From: CAZWCX01 sp964632945 | GTDB taxonomy: Bacteria > Planctomycetota > MHYJ01 > WSZJ01 > CAZWCX01 | DNA: 64,000 bases | Assembly (NCBI GenBank): GCA_964632945.1 | Contig: CAZWCX010000018.1 | Coordinates: 1-64,000, forward strand | Direction of reading: 5' to 3' | In this document: piece by piece, positions 17,669-26,657 of the stretch | Layout: every line of letters begins with the position of its first letter | Position numbering within the stretch: position 1 is the first letter of the stretch | Made by a program: the position numbers and the translations under genes | The notes under the pieces: model-generated | What the model was told of the DNA's origin: nothing | Databases searched by the model: none | The model's input: the letters and a program-made list of their open reading frames with translations, nothing else

Positions 17669-19108
17669 ATGGCAGGAGCAATGCCGCGCGAGGGGCGGGC
17701 GTCGGCCGAGTGGGTCGTCGCGCCGACGCCGGCCGGTCCCTCGGGGACTCTGCCGGCCCTCGTTTGGGCGGAGGATGCGGCAGGAAACACGGTGTTCCTC
17801 AACGGACAGGCGCAATCGCTGGTCGGACCGAATCGACCCGGAAATCGCGTTGCGGCCTGGGAAGCCTTGCTTCACCCCGAGGATCGGACGCGATATCGGG
17901 AACGGGTCCTGGCCGCGCGGGCGGGGCTCAAGCCGTTCTTGGCGGAAAACCGGCTCCGCCTCCCCGACGGATCGTATCACTGGTTCCTCGAGAGCGGGGT
18001 GCCGACGTTCGACCTGCACGGGGAATTCACCGGATTCGCCGGGGCCAGCGTCGACGTGCATCACAACAAGATTGCTGCGGCCGCCACGGACGGACTCGAG
18101 GGTCGCTGCATCACCCTCGCCTCCGGATTGCCGCAGGTCTTGTACCTCGCGGAGTCCGACCGCAGTCGGTTTCACTATGTCAGCCCGGCCTTCGAGAGCC
18201 TATGGGGCCGCCCCACAGCCGAACTGTACGCGAATCCGCGGACGTGGTGCGAAGGGATCCATCCGGAGGACCGGAGCCGTTTCGCGGTGGAAATGACGAT
18301 CACCGAGCCCGCCGAGACGCGCCACCTCGAATATCGCGTGGTTCGTCCGGACGGGACGATGACCTGGGTCCTGGACCAGGCCCGGTCGCTGCCCGAGGCG
18401 AGCGGTTCGACCGTCCGAATCGCCGGACTGGTCCAGGACATCAGCGATCGCCGCGATCTCGAGTTGAAGCTGCTGGCGGCCGCGGAGGAGGAACGGCAAC
18501 GCATCGGTCAGGATCTGCATGACGGCCTCTGCCAGAACTTGACCGGACTGGCGCTCCTGTGCAAGGCGCTCGAGCATCGGTTGGCGCCGGTGTCGGCCAC
18601 GCTGGCGGTCGAGATCGCCAAGGTCGGCGACCTGCTGGGGGAGACGATCGGTCGCGCGCGCGAACTCGTGCGGGGCCTGTACCCGGCCACGCTGAACCTT
18701 GCCGGGCTGCCCGGCGCCCTCGTGGAGCTGGCGGTGGGGACGGAGAGGACCCTCGCGGTGCCCGTACAGTTTCACATGGAAGGCAAGCGGCCGTCGCTCG
18801 CCGAGGGGGAAGCGTTGCAACTCTTCCGGATCGTGCAGGAGGCGGTCCACAACGCGGTCCGGCACGGGCGGCCGACGCGGATCGTGCTCCACCTGTCGGC
18901 GCAGCCGACCGGGATCCGGCTGCGGGTGCACGACGACGGGCGGGGGCTTCCGGACGGGGTCGACCAGTGTCGGGGGATGGGATTGCGAACGATGCGCCGT
19001 CGCGCCGCGGCGATCGGTGCATCGCTGCAGATCCGTCGCGCGCCCGAGGGGGGCACCGAGATCGTGTGCTCGCTCCCGTATTCCCCCGATCGGCGACCGG
19101 AGGAGTGA
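17669..19108 (+). CDS. PAS-domain sensor histidine kinase, NarX/DesK (HisKA_3) class
   Basis: The 479-residue product has two PAS domains (about 30-130, with LHPEDRTRYRERV; and about 150-265, with IHPEDRSRF). A HisKA_3 helix carries the phosphorylated H284 in DLHDGLCQNL, and a HATPase_c domain follows (about 370-475) with the N-box EAVHNAVRHG and the G-boxes DDGRG and GMGLRTM. No transmembrane helix is visible, so the sensor is cytoplasmic. GGAGG sits 9 nt before the ATG at 17669, which decides the start. This class normally phosphorylates a LuxR-type regulator, but none is adjacent, so it is an orphan kinase. The PAS ligand is unknown. Confidence 0.9.
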   Translation: MAGAMPREGRASAEWVVAPTPAGPSGTLPALVWAEDAAGNTVFLNGQAQSLVGPNRPGNRVAAWEALLHPEDRTRYRERVLAARAGLKPFLAENRLRLPDGSYHWFLESGVPTFDLHGEFTGFAGASVDVHHNKIAAAATDGLEGRCITLASGLPQVLYLAESDRSRFHYVSPAFESLWGRPTAELYANPRTWCEGIHPEDRSRFAVEMTITEPAETRHLEYRVVRPDGTMTWVLDQARSLPEASGSTVRIAGLVQDISDRRDLELKLLAAAEEERQRIGQDLHDGLCQNLTGLALLCKALEHRLAPVSATLAVEIAKVGDLLGETIGRARELVRGLYPATLNLAGLPGALVELAVGTERTLAVPVQFHMEGKRPSLAEGEALQLFRIVQEAVHNAVRHGRPTRIVLHLSAQPTGIRLRVHDDGRGLPDGVDQCRGMGLRTMRRRAAAIGASLQIRRAPEGGTEIVCSLPYSPDRRPEE

Positions 19109-19150
19109 TCGCGTGCTGCATCGTGCCGTGAAACGGCTCGATGCCGGTTC

Positions 19151-20467
19151 CTACGCGCCCCGCGGCTCGCCGGCCCCGAAGCAGCGCAGGGCGGCCGCCA
19201 GGGCCGGGCGCTCGCGCGCCCACTCCGCCAGCGGGATCCCGCGGGACACGGCCTCCCAGGCATCGAGCATGCTCCGCGCGCCCGCGCGGGGACCGTCCGG
19301 ATGCCCGAAGACACCCCGACCCGGAACCATCCCGAAGTCGCGGGTGCCCAGGCGGTCGAGCATGCCCGGCAGGCTGCCCGCCCAGTCGCTCCCGCCCGGG
19401 ACGGGGAGTGCCGGCCGCATCCGGCCGAGCGGCCGCCGGCACGCGCGCGCGTTGGCCATCACCTCGGCGTCCGGGGATTGCATCCGGGCACCGAACCCGG
19501 GCAGGATCACGAGGTCGAATCCGGCCAGCCGTTGCAGCGTCGTCAGCACGGGCGCCGCCACGCCGAAGTGCGGCACGCGCCCCATCGGCGCCATCAGGTC
19601 GAAGTGGCCCACCAGGGGCACCTGCGCGTGCTTGCGCAGCATCCGCACCCCGGATAGCCCAACGGCGAATCCGTTCATCATCACCGCGCCCAGATCCAGC
19701 CGCGCCGCCAGGTCGTGATGCTCCCGCAAGCGGTCGACTTCGTCCGTGACGTTCAGGATGAACCACTTCCGCGTCCCGGTGGCGTCCTCCGCGCGCTTCT
19801 TTCTTTCGGCCAGAAGTCCCGCCCGCACGGCAATCGGAGAGTAGGCCACGTCCGCGAGCATCTCGTCGTCCTTGGGGGCGTCGAGACCTCCCAGCCAGGA
19901 CTCATAAGCCAACTCCACGAAGTCCTCGGGCGCCAGGCCGACATTCGGTTTGACCACGCCCAGGAAGAGCGGACGGTCGGGAATGCCGAGATCCGCGCGC
20001 ACGCCGTCGATGCCGAACTGCGGCCCCTCGAACCCGTCCAGCCACCCGTCGGGGAACTCCACGTCCATCCACTTGATGGCGTTGATGGCCGGGCTGTGGA
20101 AGGCCCCCTCCCCGCAGGCGGCGGTCAGGAAATTGGGGAGTCGGGTCCCGAAATTCAGGTGCGGCAGCGCGATCACCACCTCGCAGTCGTGATAGCGCTC
20201 CCCGGGGAACCAGGGCGGGTCCATGCGCGATCGCGGCGACTCGCCCAGGAGCCGAAGGTCCACGACTTTCGCGCCGTGACGCGGCCGGAAGTCCTCGTCG
20301 CGTCCGACGCGCCGCCACTGCGCCGTGCTCATTTCCCGGCACAGGTGCGCCGCCGCCGAATCCGGAGACCCCACGCACTCGAATCGGTAGGTGAGGAAGA
20401 GATGGTCGCCGACCGGGAGGGTCGAACGCTCCGCGAAAAAGGCCCGTTCATCCGGACTCAGCATCAT
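19151..20467 (-). CDS. RuBisCO-like protein (form IV)
   Basis: The 438-residue product aligns by motif with the RuBisCO large chain from the N-terminus (LFLTYRFE) to the C-terminus (GRGVFGHPDGPRAGARSM). The first active-site lysine is kept (VVKPNVG, K173), and so is the metal/carbamate motif GGLDAPKDDE (K199, D201, E202). The loop-6 lysine motif GTVVGKLEG and the HSG histidine are not recognisable; FDLVILPGFG stands there instead. It is therefore unlikely to fix CO2 and more likely an enolase, isomerase or decarboxylase, as known for other form IV proteins. The ATG at 20467 overlaps the YjbQ stop (ATGA), fixing the start and showing coupling. No other methionine-salvage or apionate gene is nearby. 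Confidence 0.88.
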   Translation of the reverse strand: MMLSPDERAFFAERSTLPVGDHLFLTYRFECVGSPDSAAAHLCREMSTAQWRRVGRDEDFRPRHGAKVVDLRLLGESPRSRMDPPWFPGERYHDCEVVIALPHLNFGTRLPNFLTAACGEGAFHSPAINAIKWMDVEFPDGWLDGFEGPQFGIDGVRADLGIPDRPLFLGVVKPNVGLAPEDFVELAYESWLGGLDAPKDDEMLADVAYSPIAVRAGLLAERKKRAEDATGTRKWFILNVTDEVDRLREHHDLAARLDLGAVMMNGFAVGLSGVRMLRKHAQVPLVGHFDLMAPMGRVPHFGVAAPVLTTLQRLAGFDLVILPGFGARMQSPDAEVMANARACRRPLGRMRPALPVPGGSDWAGSLPGMLDRLGTRDFGMVPGRGVFGHPDGPRAGARSMLDAWEAVSRGIPLAEWARERPALAAALRCFGAGEPRGA

Positions 20468-20898
20468 GCCGAACCTTCTCCGAGCGCCGTCAGGAGGACT
20501 TCTCGATCTTCCCTGGGGCCGTCGAGCTCGACGAAGAAGATCCGCTGCCACGACCCGAGCTGCAAGGCCCCGTCGACGACCGGGACGGCCTCCGATGCGC
20601 CCAGAAGCAGGGCCGCAAGGTGGGCGTGCGCGTTGCGACGCCCGTCGACGGGCTCGCGATCGTGGCGGTAACCGTTGCCCGGAGGCGCCAGTCGAGCCAG
20701 GAACTCGAGGCTGTCCTGAAAAAGCCCGGCTTCGGCCTCGCCGATCCGGATCGCGGAGGTGGTGTGCCGCGTGAGCGCGTTGATGAGGCCGTTCCGCAGG
20801 CCGGAGTCCCTCACGAATTCGCGGATCCGGTCGGTGAGATCCACGAGTTCCATCGGCCCGGTCGTATCCAGCCGGATCGGTCGCGTGCGCACGATCAT
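20464..20898 (-). CDS. yjbQ: YjbQ / UPF0047 family protein
   Basis: The 144-residue product matches the YjbQ family over its whole usual length: HTTSAIRIGEAEAG (from H45), a central NAHAHLAALLLG, and the C-terminal signature LGSWQRIFFVELDGPR. Members have weak thiamine-phosphate synthase activity in vitro, but their physiological role is unresolved. GGGGAGGA lies about 10 nt before the ATG. The gene overlaps the RuBisCO-like gene by four bases (ATGA), so the two proteins are probably made together and may act on related phosphorylated substrates (inference). Confidence 0.92.
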   Translation of the reverse strand: MIVRTRPIRLDTTGPMELVDLTDRIREFVRDSGLRNGLINALTRHTTSAIRIGEAEAGLFQDSLEFLARLAPPGNGYRHDREPVDGRRNAHAHLAALLLGASEAVPVVDGALQLGSWQRIFFVELDGPREDREVLLTALGEGSA

Positions 20899-21038
20899 GG
20901 CGACCTGGTCCTCCCCGCGGGGCCGGCGCGCTCCCGACCGATTCTTCTCCGCGTGCCCGGCGCGGCCCCGGCCCTCCGTCGCCGGGCGGGCCGGATCCGG
21001 CTACTCCTTCGCGCGCCCGGCATGGCCGGTGCAGGCCG

Positions 21039-21410
21039 CTACTTCTTCTTCTTCGCCGCGGAAGACTTGTCCTCGTCCGCCGCGCCGTCGCCGCTGAAGA
21101 CGGCCTTGAATTGCTTGAGCATCTCGACGTCGTTGGTCTTCACCTTGCCGCCGAGGAATTCCATGGCGCTCGGGGTGTAGTTCTCGGTCACCATCTTGAG
21201 GAACAGGTTCACGTCGGTCTTGAGGACGCAATCGGCCTTTTCGACGTGTTTCCCCTTCTTGAACTCGGCCTTCTTGGCGGTGACCCAGATGGTGTACTTC
21301 TCGTCCTCGGACTCGCCGAGGGAGAGGTAGACGGTGAAGTCCTTTCTTACCGAATTGGCGTCGAACCGCTTCTTGAAGTCCCTGATCACCTTCTCGAGGT
21401 CAGTGGCCAT
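21039..21410 (-). CDS. SCP2 sterol-binding-domain protein
   Basis: The 123-residue product fits a bacterial SCP2-like fold: 'LEKVIRDFKKRF', 'DFTVYLSLGES', 'YTIWVTAKKAEF', 'ADCVLKTDVNLFLKMV' and 'AMEFLGGKVKTNDVEMLKQF'. The last segment is the hallmark 'GKLKxxGDxxxLxxF' region. It ends in a Lys-rich tail. Members bind hydrophobic ligands such as acyl chains. The ATG at 21410 has GGAGGAG 7 nt upstream; the longer upstream frame is rejected. It lies 140 nt upstream of yjbQ on the same strand, so it could be the first gene of that unit. It has its own candidate promoter. Confidence 0.88.
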   Translation of the reverse strand: MATDLEKVIRDFKKRFDANSVRKDFTVYLSLGESEDEKYTIWVTAKKAEFKKGKHVEKADCVLKTDVNLFLKMVTENYTPSAMEFLGGKVKTNDVEMLKQFKAVFSGDGAADEDKSSAAKKKK

Positions 21411-21473
21411 GCCTGGGCTCCTCCGGGAACGCGACGGCCCGCCGGCGCCGCACACGGCGCCGCTCACGAGGCG

Positions 21474-21502
21474 ATTACACCCTATCCGGTTCCGGGATGC
21501 AA
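21474..21502 (-). promoter_or_regulatory. Candidate promoter of the SCP2 gene
   Basis: Minus strand: TTGCAT (21502-21497), 17-nt spacer, TGTAAT (21479-21474), 64 nt before the start at 21410. Confidence 0.45.
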
Positions 21503-21635
21503 GCGACCGCGCGGGGTGAGCCGGGACGGCGCGGGCGCCCCGGCGGCGCGCTCCGCCCGTCCGAGTCCCCGGGCGATCGCGAGGTGTGCGTGCCGCCCGA
21601 TGGGAACCGGGACGATCGCGGGCGGGCCCGCGGCC

Positions 21636-22874
21636 TCACCGATGCGGCGTCTCGTCGGGCCAGTGCAGAGAGTTCCATCCGGCGACCCCATCGGCCGCCG
21701 CTCCGCTCCACAGGACGACGAACCCGCCCTCCACGCGGACGACCCGCGGTTGGACCGCGTCGGTTCCGGGCGGCGACAGCCGCGCCGGTCGACTCCATGT
21801 CCCGCCATCGTCGGCGGAGTGAACGCCCCAGACCGTGGTCCGATCCGCCTCGATTTCATTCCAGACGACGGCGACGCGCCCGCGGCCGGCCGCGATTCGG
21901 GGATGCTTCGCGGTCCGGTTGCCGATCCGACCCGCCCCCGACCAGGAACTTGCGTCGGCGGCCCGGCGGTACAGGTGAACCCCGACCTCGCCTTCCCGCC
22001 CCGTCCAGACCGCGGCGAGGGCGCCGGAAGCGGAGAATGCCAGGTCCCCGCCCACGTGAGGGCAGCCTTGAAACTCCCAGCCGAACACGCCCACGGTTTC
22101 CCCCGCCCGCCACTCGACGCCGTCGCGCGAGACGGCCAACGCCATGTCGCGGGGATTCCGGTCGCGGTAGAAGGCGTACAGCGCGCCGTCCGGGCCGGCG
22201 CGTAATTCGTTGGCGCAGCATTCGCACGTCGCGTCGTCGAGCGTTCGGTTGGCCGACCAGGGCCCCCCGGCCAGCGGCCGGGCGGCGTGGCGCAATCCCT
22301 GCCGTCCGTCCCGGCCGTCCAGCCAGACCAGGTGCAAGGTGTCTCCCCACGCGGCAAAGGCGGCGAAGCCGTGGCCGGCGGTGGAACCGTCGTCCGCGGG
22401 ATTTCCGCCGGAGGTCCAGGTGGCGCCGCCGTCGCGGGAGAACGCGGTCGCCAGGGGGCCGCTGCCGCCGAATCCCGTTCCCGGCGTGGTCCACGCGACC
22501 GCGAGCACGCCGCGCGCGGCGAAAATGCGCGCATCCCGCCCGCGCTGGGGGGGAGCGACCGCGGCAATACCGGCGTCGACGCGCACCGGCGCGGACCAGG
22601 AAACGCCGGCATCCGAGGAGCGAACATGGTAGAGCCCGATCGCTTCCGGCGACTCTCCACCCCGACCGGCGTGGAGGACGTGAACGATGCCGGCTTCCTC
22701 GGTCGCGTCCAGGCTCGCGGCCGGGCCGTGCGCGTGTCTCCCCGCGCCGGCCGGGGGCGAGGTCGTCCCGGGATCGGCCCGGACCGGCAGGCCCAGGGCG
22801 GCAATCGAAATCAGCCCCACCAGCGTCCGCGGGATCACGCCGAAACACGCGCCCTCGTGCCGCTCTCCCTTCAT
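21636..22874 (-). CDS. Exported Asp-box (sialidase-like) propeller protein with CxCC motif
   Basis: The 412-residue product has a hydrophobic N-terminal segment (LVGLISIAALGLPVRA, about 18-33) for export. It then has beta-propeller repeats with Asp-boxes: SSDAGVSW, SRDGGATW and SADDGGTW. The sialidase catalytic Arg triad and Tyr/Glu pair are not evident, so enzymatic activity is doubtful. A Cys cluster C217-E-C219-C220 and a GCPH motif (about residue 260) could bind metal. The ATG overlaps the stop of tonB (ATGA), so the gene is translationally coupled to a TonB / receptor / Cys-rich operon. A role in handling the receptor's substrate at the surface, possibly a metal, is inference. Confidence 0.82.
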   Translation of the reverse strand: MKGERHEGACFGVIPRTLVGLISIAALGLPVRADPGTTSPPAGAGRHAHGPAASLDATEEAGIVHVLHAGRGGESPEAIGLYHVRSSDAGVSWSAPVRVDAGIAAVAPPQRGRDARIFAARGVLAVAWTTPGTGFGGSGPLATAFSRDGGATWTSGGNPADDGSTAGHGFAAFAAWGDTLHLVWLDGRDGRQGLRHAARPLAGGPWSANRTLDDATCECCANELRAGPDGALYAFYRDRNPRDMALAVSRDGVEWRAGETVGVFGWEFQGCPHVGGDLAFSASGALAAVWTGREGEVGVHLYRRAADASSWSGAGRIGNRTAKHPRIAAGRGRVAVVWNEIEADRTTVWGVHSADDGGTWSRPARLSPPGTDAVQPRVVRVEGGFVVLWSGAAADGVAGWNSLHWPDETPHR

Positions 22875-23680
22875 CGTTCGCTCTCCCCGTCGCCGGCATC
22901 CAGCCGAAATCGTATGGTCACTTCCACGATCCCTTCGATGGCGACCCCGTCTTCCAGCGCCGGGTGAAAGCGCCACTCCGCCAGCGTCGCGGCAGCGGCT
23001 TCGTCCAGGCGCGCAAAACCGGAAGAGCGGAGCACCCGTACCCGTCCTGGCCTGCCCTCCCGGTCCACCTGCACTTCGAGGAGGACATCTCCCACCTCCC
23101 GCAGGCGGCGGGAAACGCGCGGATACTTCGGCTCCGCGCATTCCCTCGCGATCGCCCGCGGGGGAATCAGCACCGGCCGGGGGGCGGGCCGGGGCGGCGC
23201 GGTCACCGTTCGCGGCGGCGCGGTCGGACGCGCCGCAGATGGACCGGGCGATGGGGGAGAAGCCGGCGGGGCAGCATGGCGGCGCCCCAACCGCACCCCG
23301 ACCGGAACCAATGGCCCCGCCACGCCGATCGTGTCCGCGTCGGCCCTTTCGGCAAACTCCGAAGCCGGAAACGCGACTTGCGGAACGACCGGAACCTCCG
23401 GATTCGTGGTCTCCGCCTCGGGGTCCTTCCGAAATTCGGAGACTTCCGCCCGGGTCTCCGCCATGCGGACATCCGGGGCCGTGCGCAATGCGATCGCCAG
23501 GGAAGTGTCGTCCGTGTTCGCCGGAATGCCCGCCGCCAGGGCGATCGCCCCCGCGAGCAGCATGGTGTGCGCGCCCGCCGAGGCCAGGGCGTAGCGCCCG
23601 CCGAACGGCGTCGGCAGATCCAATTCCCGGCGTCGCAGGGGGCGTCGGGTTCCGCCCGCGTGTGCGTCTACCATCGCCAT
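22871..23680 (-). CDS. tonB: TonB family energy-transducing protein
   Basis: The 269-residue product has one N-terminal membrane helix (about 29-47: ASAGAHTMLLAGAIALAAGI) and a long Pro-rich periplasmic spacer (PPRTVTAPPRPAPRPV). A TonB C-terminal domain covers about the last 80 residues (PKYPRVSRRL, VGDVLLEVQVD, VLRSSGFARLDEAA, WRFHPAL, VEVTIRFRL). It transmits proton-motive energy from an ExbB/ExbD complex to outer-membrane receptors. exbB and exbD are not in this window. The start lies inside the receptor gene: ATG 23680 or ATG 23674. GGAG lies only 4 nt before the first but 10 nt before the second, so 23674 is equally possible. It is probably dedicated to the adjacent receptor. Confidence 0.88.
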   Translation of the reverse strand: MAMVDAHAGGTRRPLRRRELDLPTPFGGRYALASAGAHTMLLAGAIALAAGIPANTDDTSLAIALRTAPDVRMAETRAEVSEFRKDPEAETTNPEVPVVPQVAFPASEFAERADADTIGVAGPLVPVGVRLGRRHAAPPASPPSPGPSAARPTAPPRTVTAPPRPAPRPVLIPPRAIARECAEPKYPRVSRRLREVGDVLLEVQVDREGRPGRVRVLRSSGFARLDEAAAATLAEWRFHPALEDGVAIEGIVEVTIRFRLDAGDGESER

Positions 23681-25860
23681 TCCGCTCCGACAAAGAACCC
23701 GCGCCCGTCCCCGGGCAGGAACTGTCGGGAATCCCTCCCGCGTGCGTCCGAGACCACGCCGGTCGTCGTCGCATACTCCTCGTCGAGGAGATTCCGGCCC
23801 TCCGCGAACGCCGAGAAGCCGGTCTCGGTCCGATAGGAGATCTTCACGCCCAGGACCGCGTAGGGATCCGCGAAGAACGAATTGGCGTGGTCGATCGCGT
23901 AACGCTGCATCGACCACTCCACGTTCGGTCCGATGGCGAACCCGCACGGGTGTTCGTACCGGAGTTCCGCGCGGTAGAAGTGCTCCGGAATCCCGGCCAG
24001 CTCGTTGTCGTCGAAGACGTCGTCGTCGTCGAAACGGAAATCGTTCCACTGATACGCCTGACGCAGGACGATCGCGTCGTCGTCGCCGTCGATCAACCCA
24101 CGGACGATGTCGACATCGATTCCGAGCTCGATCCCCTGGTGGACCGTGTCCTCGGCATTGACCGTGCCGAGCGGATTTCCAGCGGCGTCGTTCAGGCTCA
24201 GGAGTTCGTCGTCCACCCAGGCGTGGTACCAGGTCAGGTCCCAGGCGAACCGCCCGATCTCGCCCCGCGTTCCCAGTTCGATCGTGTCGGCGGTCTGCGC
24301 ACGGACGTCGTTCGGGCGCCCCGTCGGGGCGAAGAACTCCCCGAACGACGGCGGCTCGAACGACCGGCTGTACGCCGCATAGAGCTGGGCCGAATCGTGA
24401 ACCTCCCAGCGCACGCCCACCTTCGGGTTGATCGCCGAGTAGTGACGGGTGTCGCTGTCGTCGGGATTCGCGTTGGTATGGGGCGATTCGTCCTCGCTCT
24501 CGCGATACGACCAGCCGGCTTGAGTTCCGAGGCTCACCGCGACCCGTTCGTGCACGTAGTGCTGGTTCTCGAGGAAGAGGGTGGCGTTTCGCGCCGCCTG
24601 CTCGTTGTCCTGCAGCAGGGTGCCCGGCTCGCCGGCGACGTTCCCATAGCGGTGGTCCCGATTTCGGCCGGTCGAGGCGTCCACTCCGGCCACGAATCGG
24701 TTCTCGCGCCCGAACCAGTCCCCCTCATGGACGTACTTCGCGCGCATCCCATAGTCGTGGGACACCTGCTCGATGTACTGAAAGATGGGATGGTCGAGCT
24801 GCTTGAACGAGGCGTAAAGCGCAAACTCGATCCTCTGATCGTCCCACCGGAAGGTGGTCTTGTTGGCCACCCAGTCAAGATCGAAGTCGCGCTTCTGCTC
24901 GCGCCCGATCACCGCGGGCGTCGTGTCCGCGTCCTGTGGATCGTTCTCGAGTTCCGATTTCAGCAGGGATCCCGGCAGCTCGGAGTCCGTGGTCAGCGTC
25001 GTGAAGTAGAAGCGGGTTTCCACGTCGTCGCCCAGACGCCAGCCCACGTTCGTGAACAGGCGCTGGTTCGATTGGCGCGCGTGGTCCCGGAAGGAGTCCT
25101 GGGAGCCGTGGGAAAGCGACAGGTAGTAGTCGAAGTCCCCGAGTTCCATGCCGCTGCTGACCTGGCCGCGCGCGTACGAGAAGCTCCCGTATTCGCCGCG
25201 CACCTGGAGTCGCGAGGCGTCATGGCCGGTGCGCGAAACGAAGTGGACCGCTCCGCCGAGCGTGGTGGAGCCGTACTCGAGGGCATTGCCCGCGCCCCGG
25301 AACACCTCCACGTAGCGCGCCGCCTGGGGCTCGATGGCCTGCATGTCGAATCCGCCGTCGGCGAGATTGATCGGCACGCCGTCGAACAAGAGGCGCAATC
25401 CGCGGCCATGAAACGTGCGCTGAAGTCCGGAGCCGCGAATGGAGATCCGGGCTTCCTCGGCACCGAAGCGGGATTGCACGAACACCCCGGGAGAGAAGGC
25501 GAGTACGTCGGGGAGGGTGGTCGACCGGCCGCGGAGGAACTCTTCCGCGTCGATGACGTCCGTGCCGCCGACCACCCGATCCGCCTCTGCGCGGGCGGTT
25601 TCCAGACTGGGAACGGTGAGGGATGGGGATTCGTCGGTCGTGCCGCGGGCGCTGACCGTGACCTCCGCCGTGCCGCGCGCGGAGGGCGACGCGGCGGAGG
25701 CATCGCCGGCGCTTGCCCCCTCGGCGGGACCCGCCGCCGGACGGATTTCCTCCGGCGCTCCGGGGCGGCCGGGAGGTTCGGGGGCCTGTGCGGAGATCGC
25801 CGCAGGGACCCCCAAAAGGATCGCGAGCGTTAAGCACGCTCGAAGGACTTGCGAGGACAT
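23668..25860 (-). CDS. TonB-dependent outer-membrane receptor
   Basis: The 730-residue product has a signal peptide (MSSQVLRACLTLAILLGVPAAISAQ) and a Pro/Ala-rich N-terminal stretch. The plug domain spans about 110-230 (LPDVLAFSPGVFVQSRFG, ISIRGSGLQR, LLFDGVPIN, VEVFRGAGNALEYGSTTLGG). The rest is a 22-strand-type barrel, with 'GVRWEVHDSAQLYAAYSRSFEPPSFGE', 'NLLDEEYATT' and the terminal aromatic residue W. The ATG at 25860 follows GGAGG and opens the signal peptide. The ligand cannot be read from the sequence. The neighbouring Cys-rich protein and the CxCC propeller favour a metal or metal chelate (inference). Confidence 0.93.
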   Translation of the reverse strand: MSSQVLRACLTLAILLGVPAAISAQAPEPPGRPGAPEEIRPAAGPAEGASAGDASAASPSARGTAEVTVSARGTTDESPSLTVPSLETARAEADRVVGGTDVIDAEEFLRGRSTTLPDVLAFSPGVFVQSRFGAEEARISIRGSGLQRTFHGRGLRLLFDGVPINLADGGFDMQAIEPQAARYVEVFRGAGNALEYGSTTLGGAVHFVSRTGHDASRLQVRGEYGSFSYARGQVSSGMELGDFDYYLSLSHGSQDSFRDHARQSNQRLFTNVGWRLGDDVETRFYFTTLTTDSELPGSLLKSELENDPQDADTTPAVIGREQKRDFDLDWVANKTTFRWDDQRIEFALYASFKQLDHPIFQYIEQVSHDYGMRAKYVHEGDWFGRENRFVAGVDASTGRNRDHRYGNVAGEPGTLLQDNEQAARNATLFLENQHYVHERVAVSLGTQAGWSYRESEDESPHTNANPDDSDTRHYSAINPKVGVRWEVHDSAQLYAAYSRSFEPPSFGEFFAPTGRPNDVRAQTADTIELGTRGEIGRFAWDLTWYHAWVDDELLSLNDAAGNPLGTVNAEDTVHQGIELGIDVDIVRGLIDGDDDAIVLRQAYQWNDFRFDDDDVFDDNELAGIPEHFYRAELRYEHPCGFAIGPNVEWSMQRYAIDHANSFFADPYAVLGVKISYRTETGFSAFAEGRNLLDEEYATTTGVVSDARGRDSRQFLPGDGRGFFVGAEWRW

Positions 25861-26049
25861 CGAAAACCTCCAGACGGACTTTCCAAGGGGAGAGGCAGTG
25901 CAGAACACCTGCAGGCCTGGTCCGCGCGCGGAGCGCGAGCGCCCACGAGGGAGTCCGGTGGAGATTGCGTTCGGGGATTTTCGCGCTATCCCTGGGGGGA
26001 ATTGCGGCGCACCCGCCGAATCATCGAAGCCTGGACCGCTCGAGGGCGA

Positions 26050-26448
26050 TCAGACCGGTTTCGGAGGGGGCAGGAGGGGGGAGGGGGATCGACCCTGGGC
26101 CTCCCGGTCGGGGAGACTCACGTCTGCTACGGGCCCCAATTCCCCGGGGTCCGCGCCGGGGGCTTCACAGGCCATCGGTCCGGATCGGTCGAACGAGAAC
26201 GGGGAATCGGTGGACAGGCCGCATTCGAGTGCCTTGATCTGCTCGCGCGCGCTCGCCTCTTGCGGGTCGCCGCCGCAGCAGCACTCCGAGGGGTCATGCT
26301 CGTCCGAACCGCAGGCGCAGCGGTGTTGCTGCCCCGCGGCGCAGGGGCCGGGTGAGAGGATCGGCAGGGCATGGAGCGCCAGCAGGCAGGTTATCACCGT
26401 CGCGACCAGGCCGCGGCGGACTTGCCCGAATCGATGGAAGGCGCTCAT
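26050..26448 (-). CDS. Small Cys-rich exported or membrane protein upstream of the TonB receptor
   Basis: The 132-residue product has a hydrophobic helix (about 13-32: GLVATVITCLLALHALPILS), then a Cys/His-rich region. Cysteines lie at 36, 44, 46, 56-58, 76 and 94, with the motifs CAC and CCC and acidic spacers (GSDEHDPSE). It resembles short proteins of the DUF2946 type that often precede metal-related TonB receptors; that assignment is by layout only. The tail is Pro-rich. GGAGC lies 6 nt before the ATG at 26448. The receptor gene follows 189 nt downstream on the same strand. Soft-metal binding is plausible but unproven. Confidence 0.7.
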   Translation of the reverse strand: MSAFHRFGQVRRGLVATVITCLLALHALPILSPGPCAAGQQHRCACGSDEHDPSECCCGGDPQEASAREQIKALECGLSTDSPFSFDRSGPMACEAPGADPGELGPVADVSLPDREAQGRSPSPLLPPPKPV

Positions 26449-26593
26449 GATCGCTCCGCTATACCTTGACGAGGCGGCGCATGTCAATCTTCGAGTCTCC
26501 CGGCGGCGAGCCTCCTCGGCCGAGCGGGGCCGGCATCCCCGAGTCATAGCAAAAGCCGTTCCCGACCGGTCCGTCCGGCCGATCGAATTCCTC

Positions 26594-26622
26594 TTGCGCG
26601 GCGCGTCGGAATCGCATAGGTT
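26594..26622 (+). promoter_or_regulatory. Weak candidate promoter of the hydrolase gene
   Basis: TTGCGC (26594-26599), 17-nt spacer, TAGGTT (26617-26622), 35 nt before the start at 26658. Confidence 0.35.
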
Positions 26623-26657
26623 TTTCGACCATTCGAATCCGGCGGGAGGAGGAACCC

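Noticed and set aside
19151..20467. CO2-fixing RuBisCO
   Set aside because: The loop-6 lysine motif and the second catalytic His are missing, and no phosphoribulokinase or small subunit is nearby.
25861..26049. Cobalamin riboswitch upstream of the TonB receptor
   Set aside because: A CCAGG/CCTGC-like stretch drew attention, but the required B12-box order and surrounding helices are absent.
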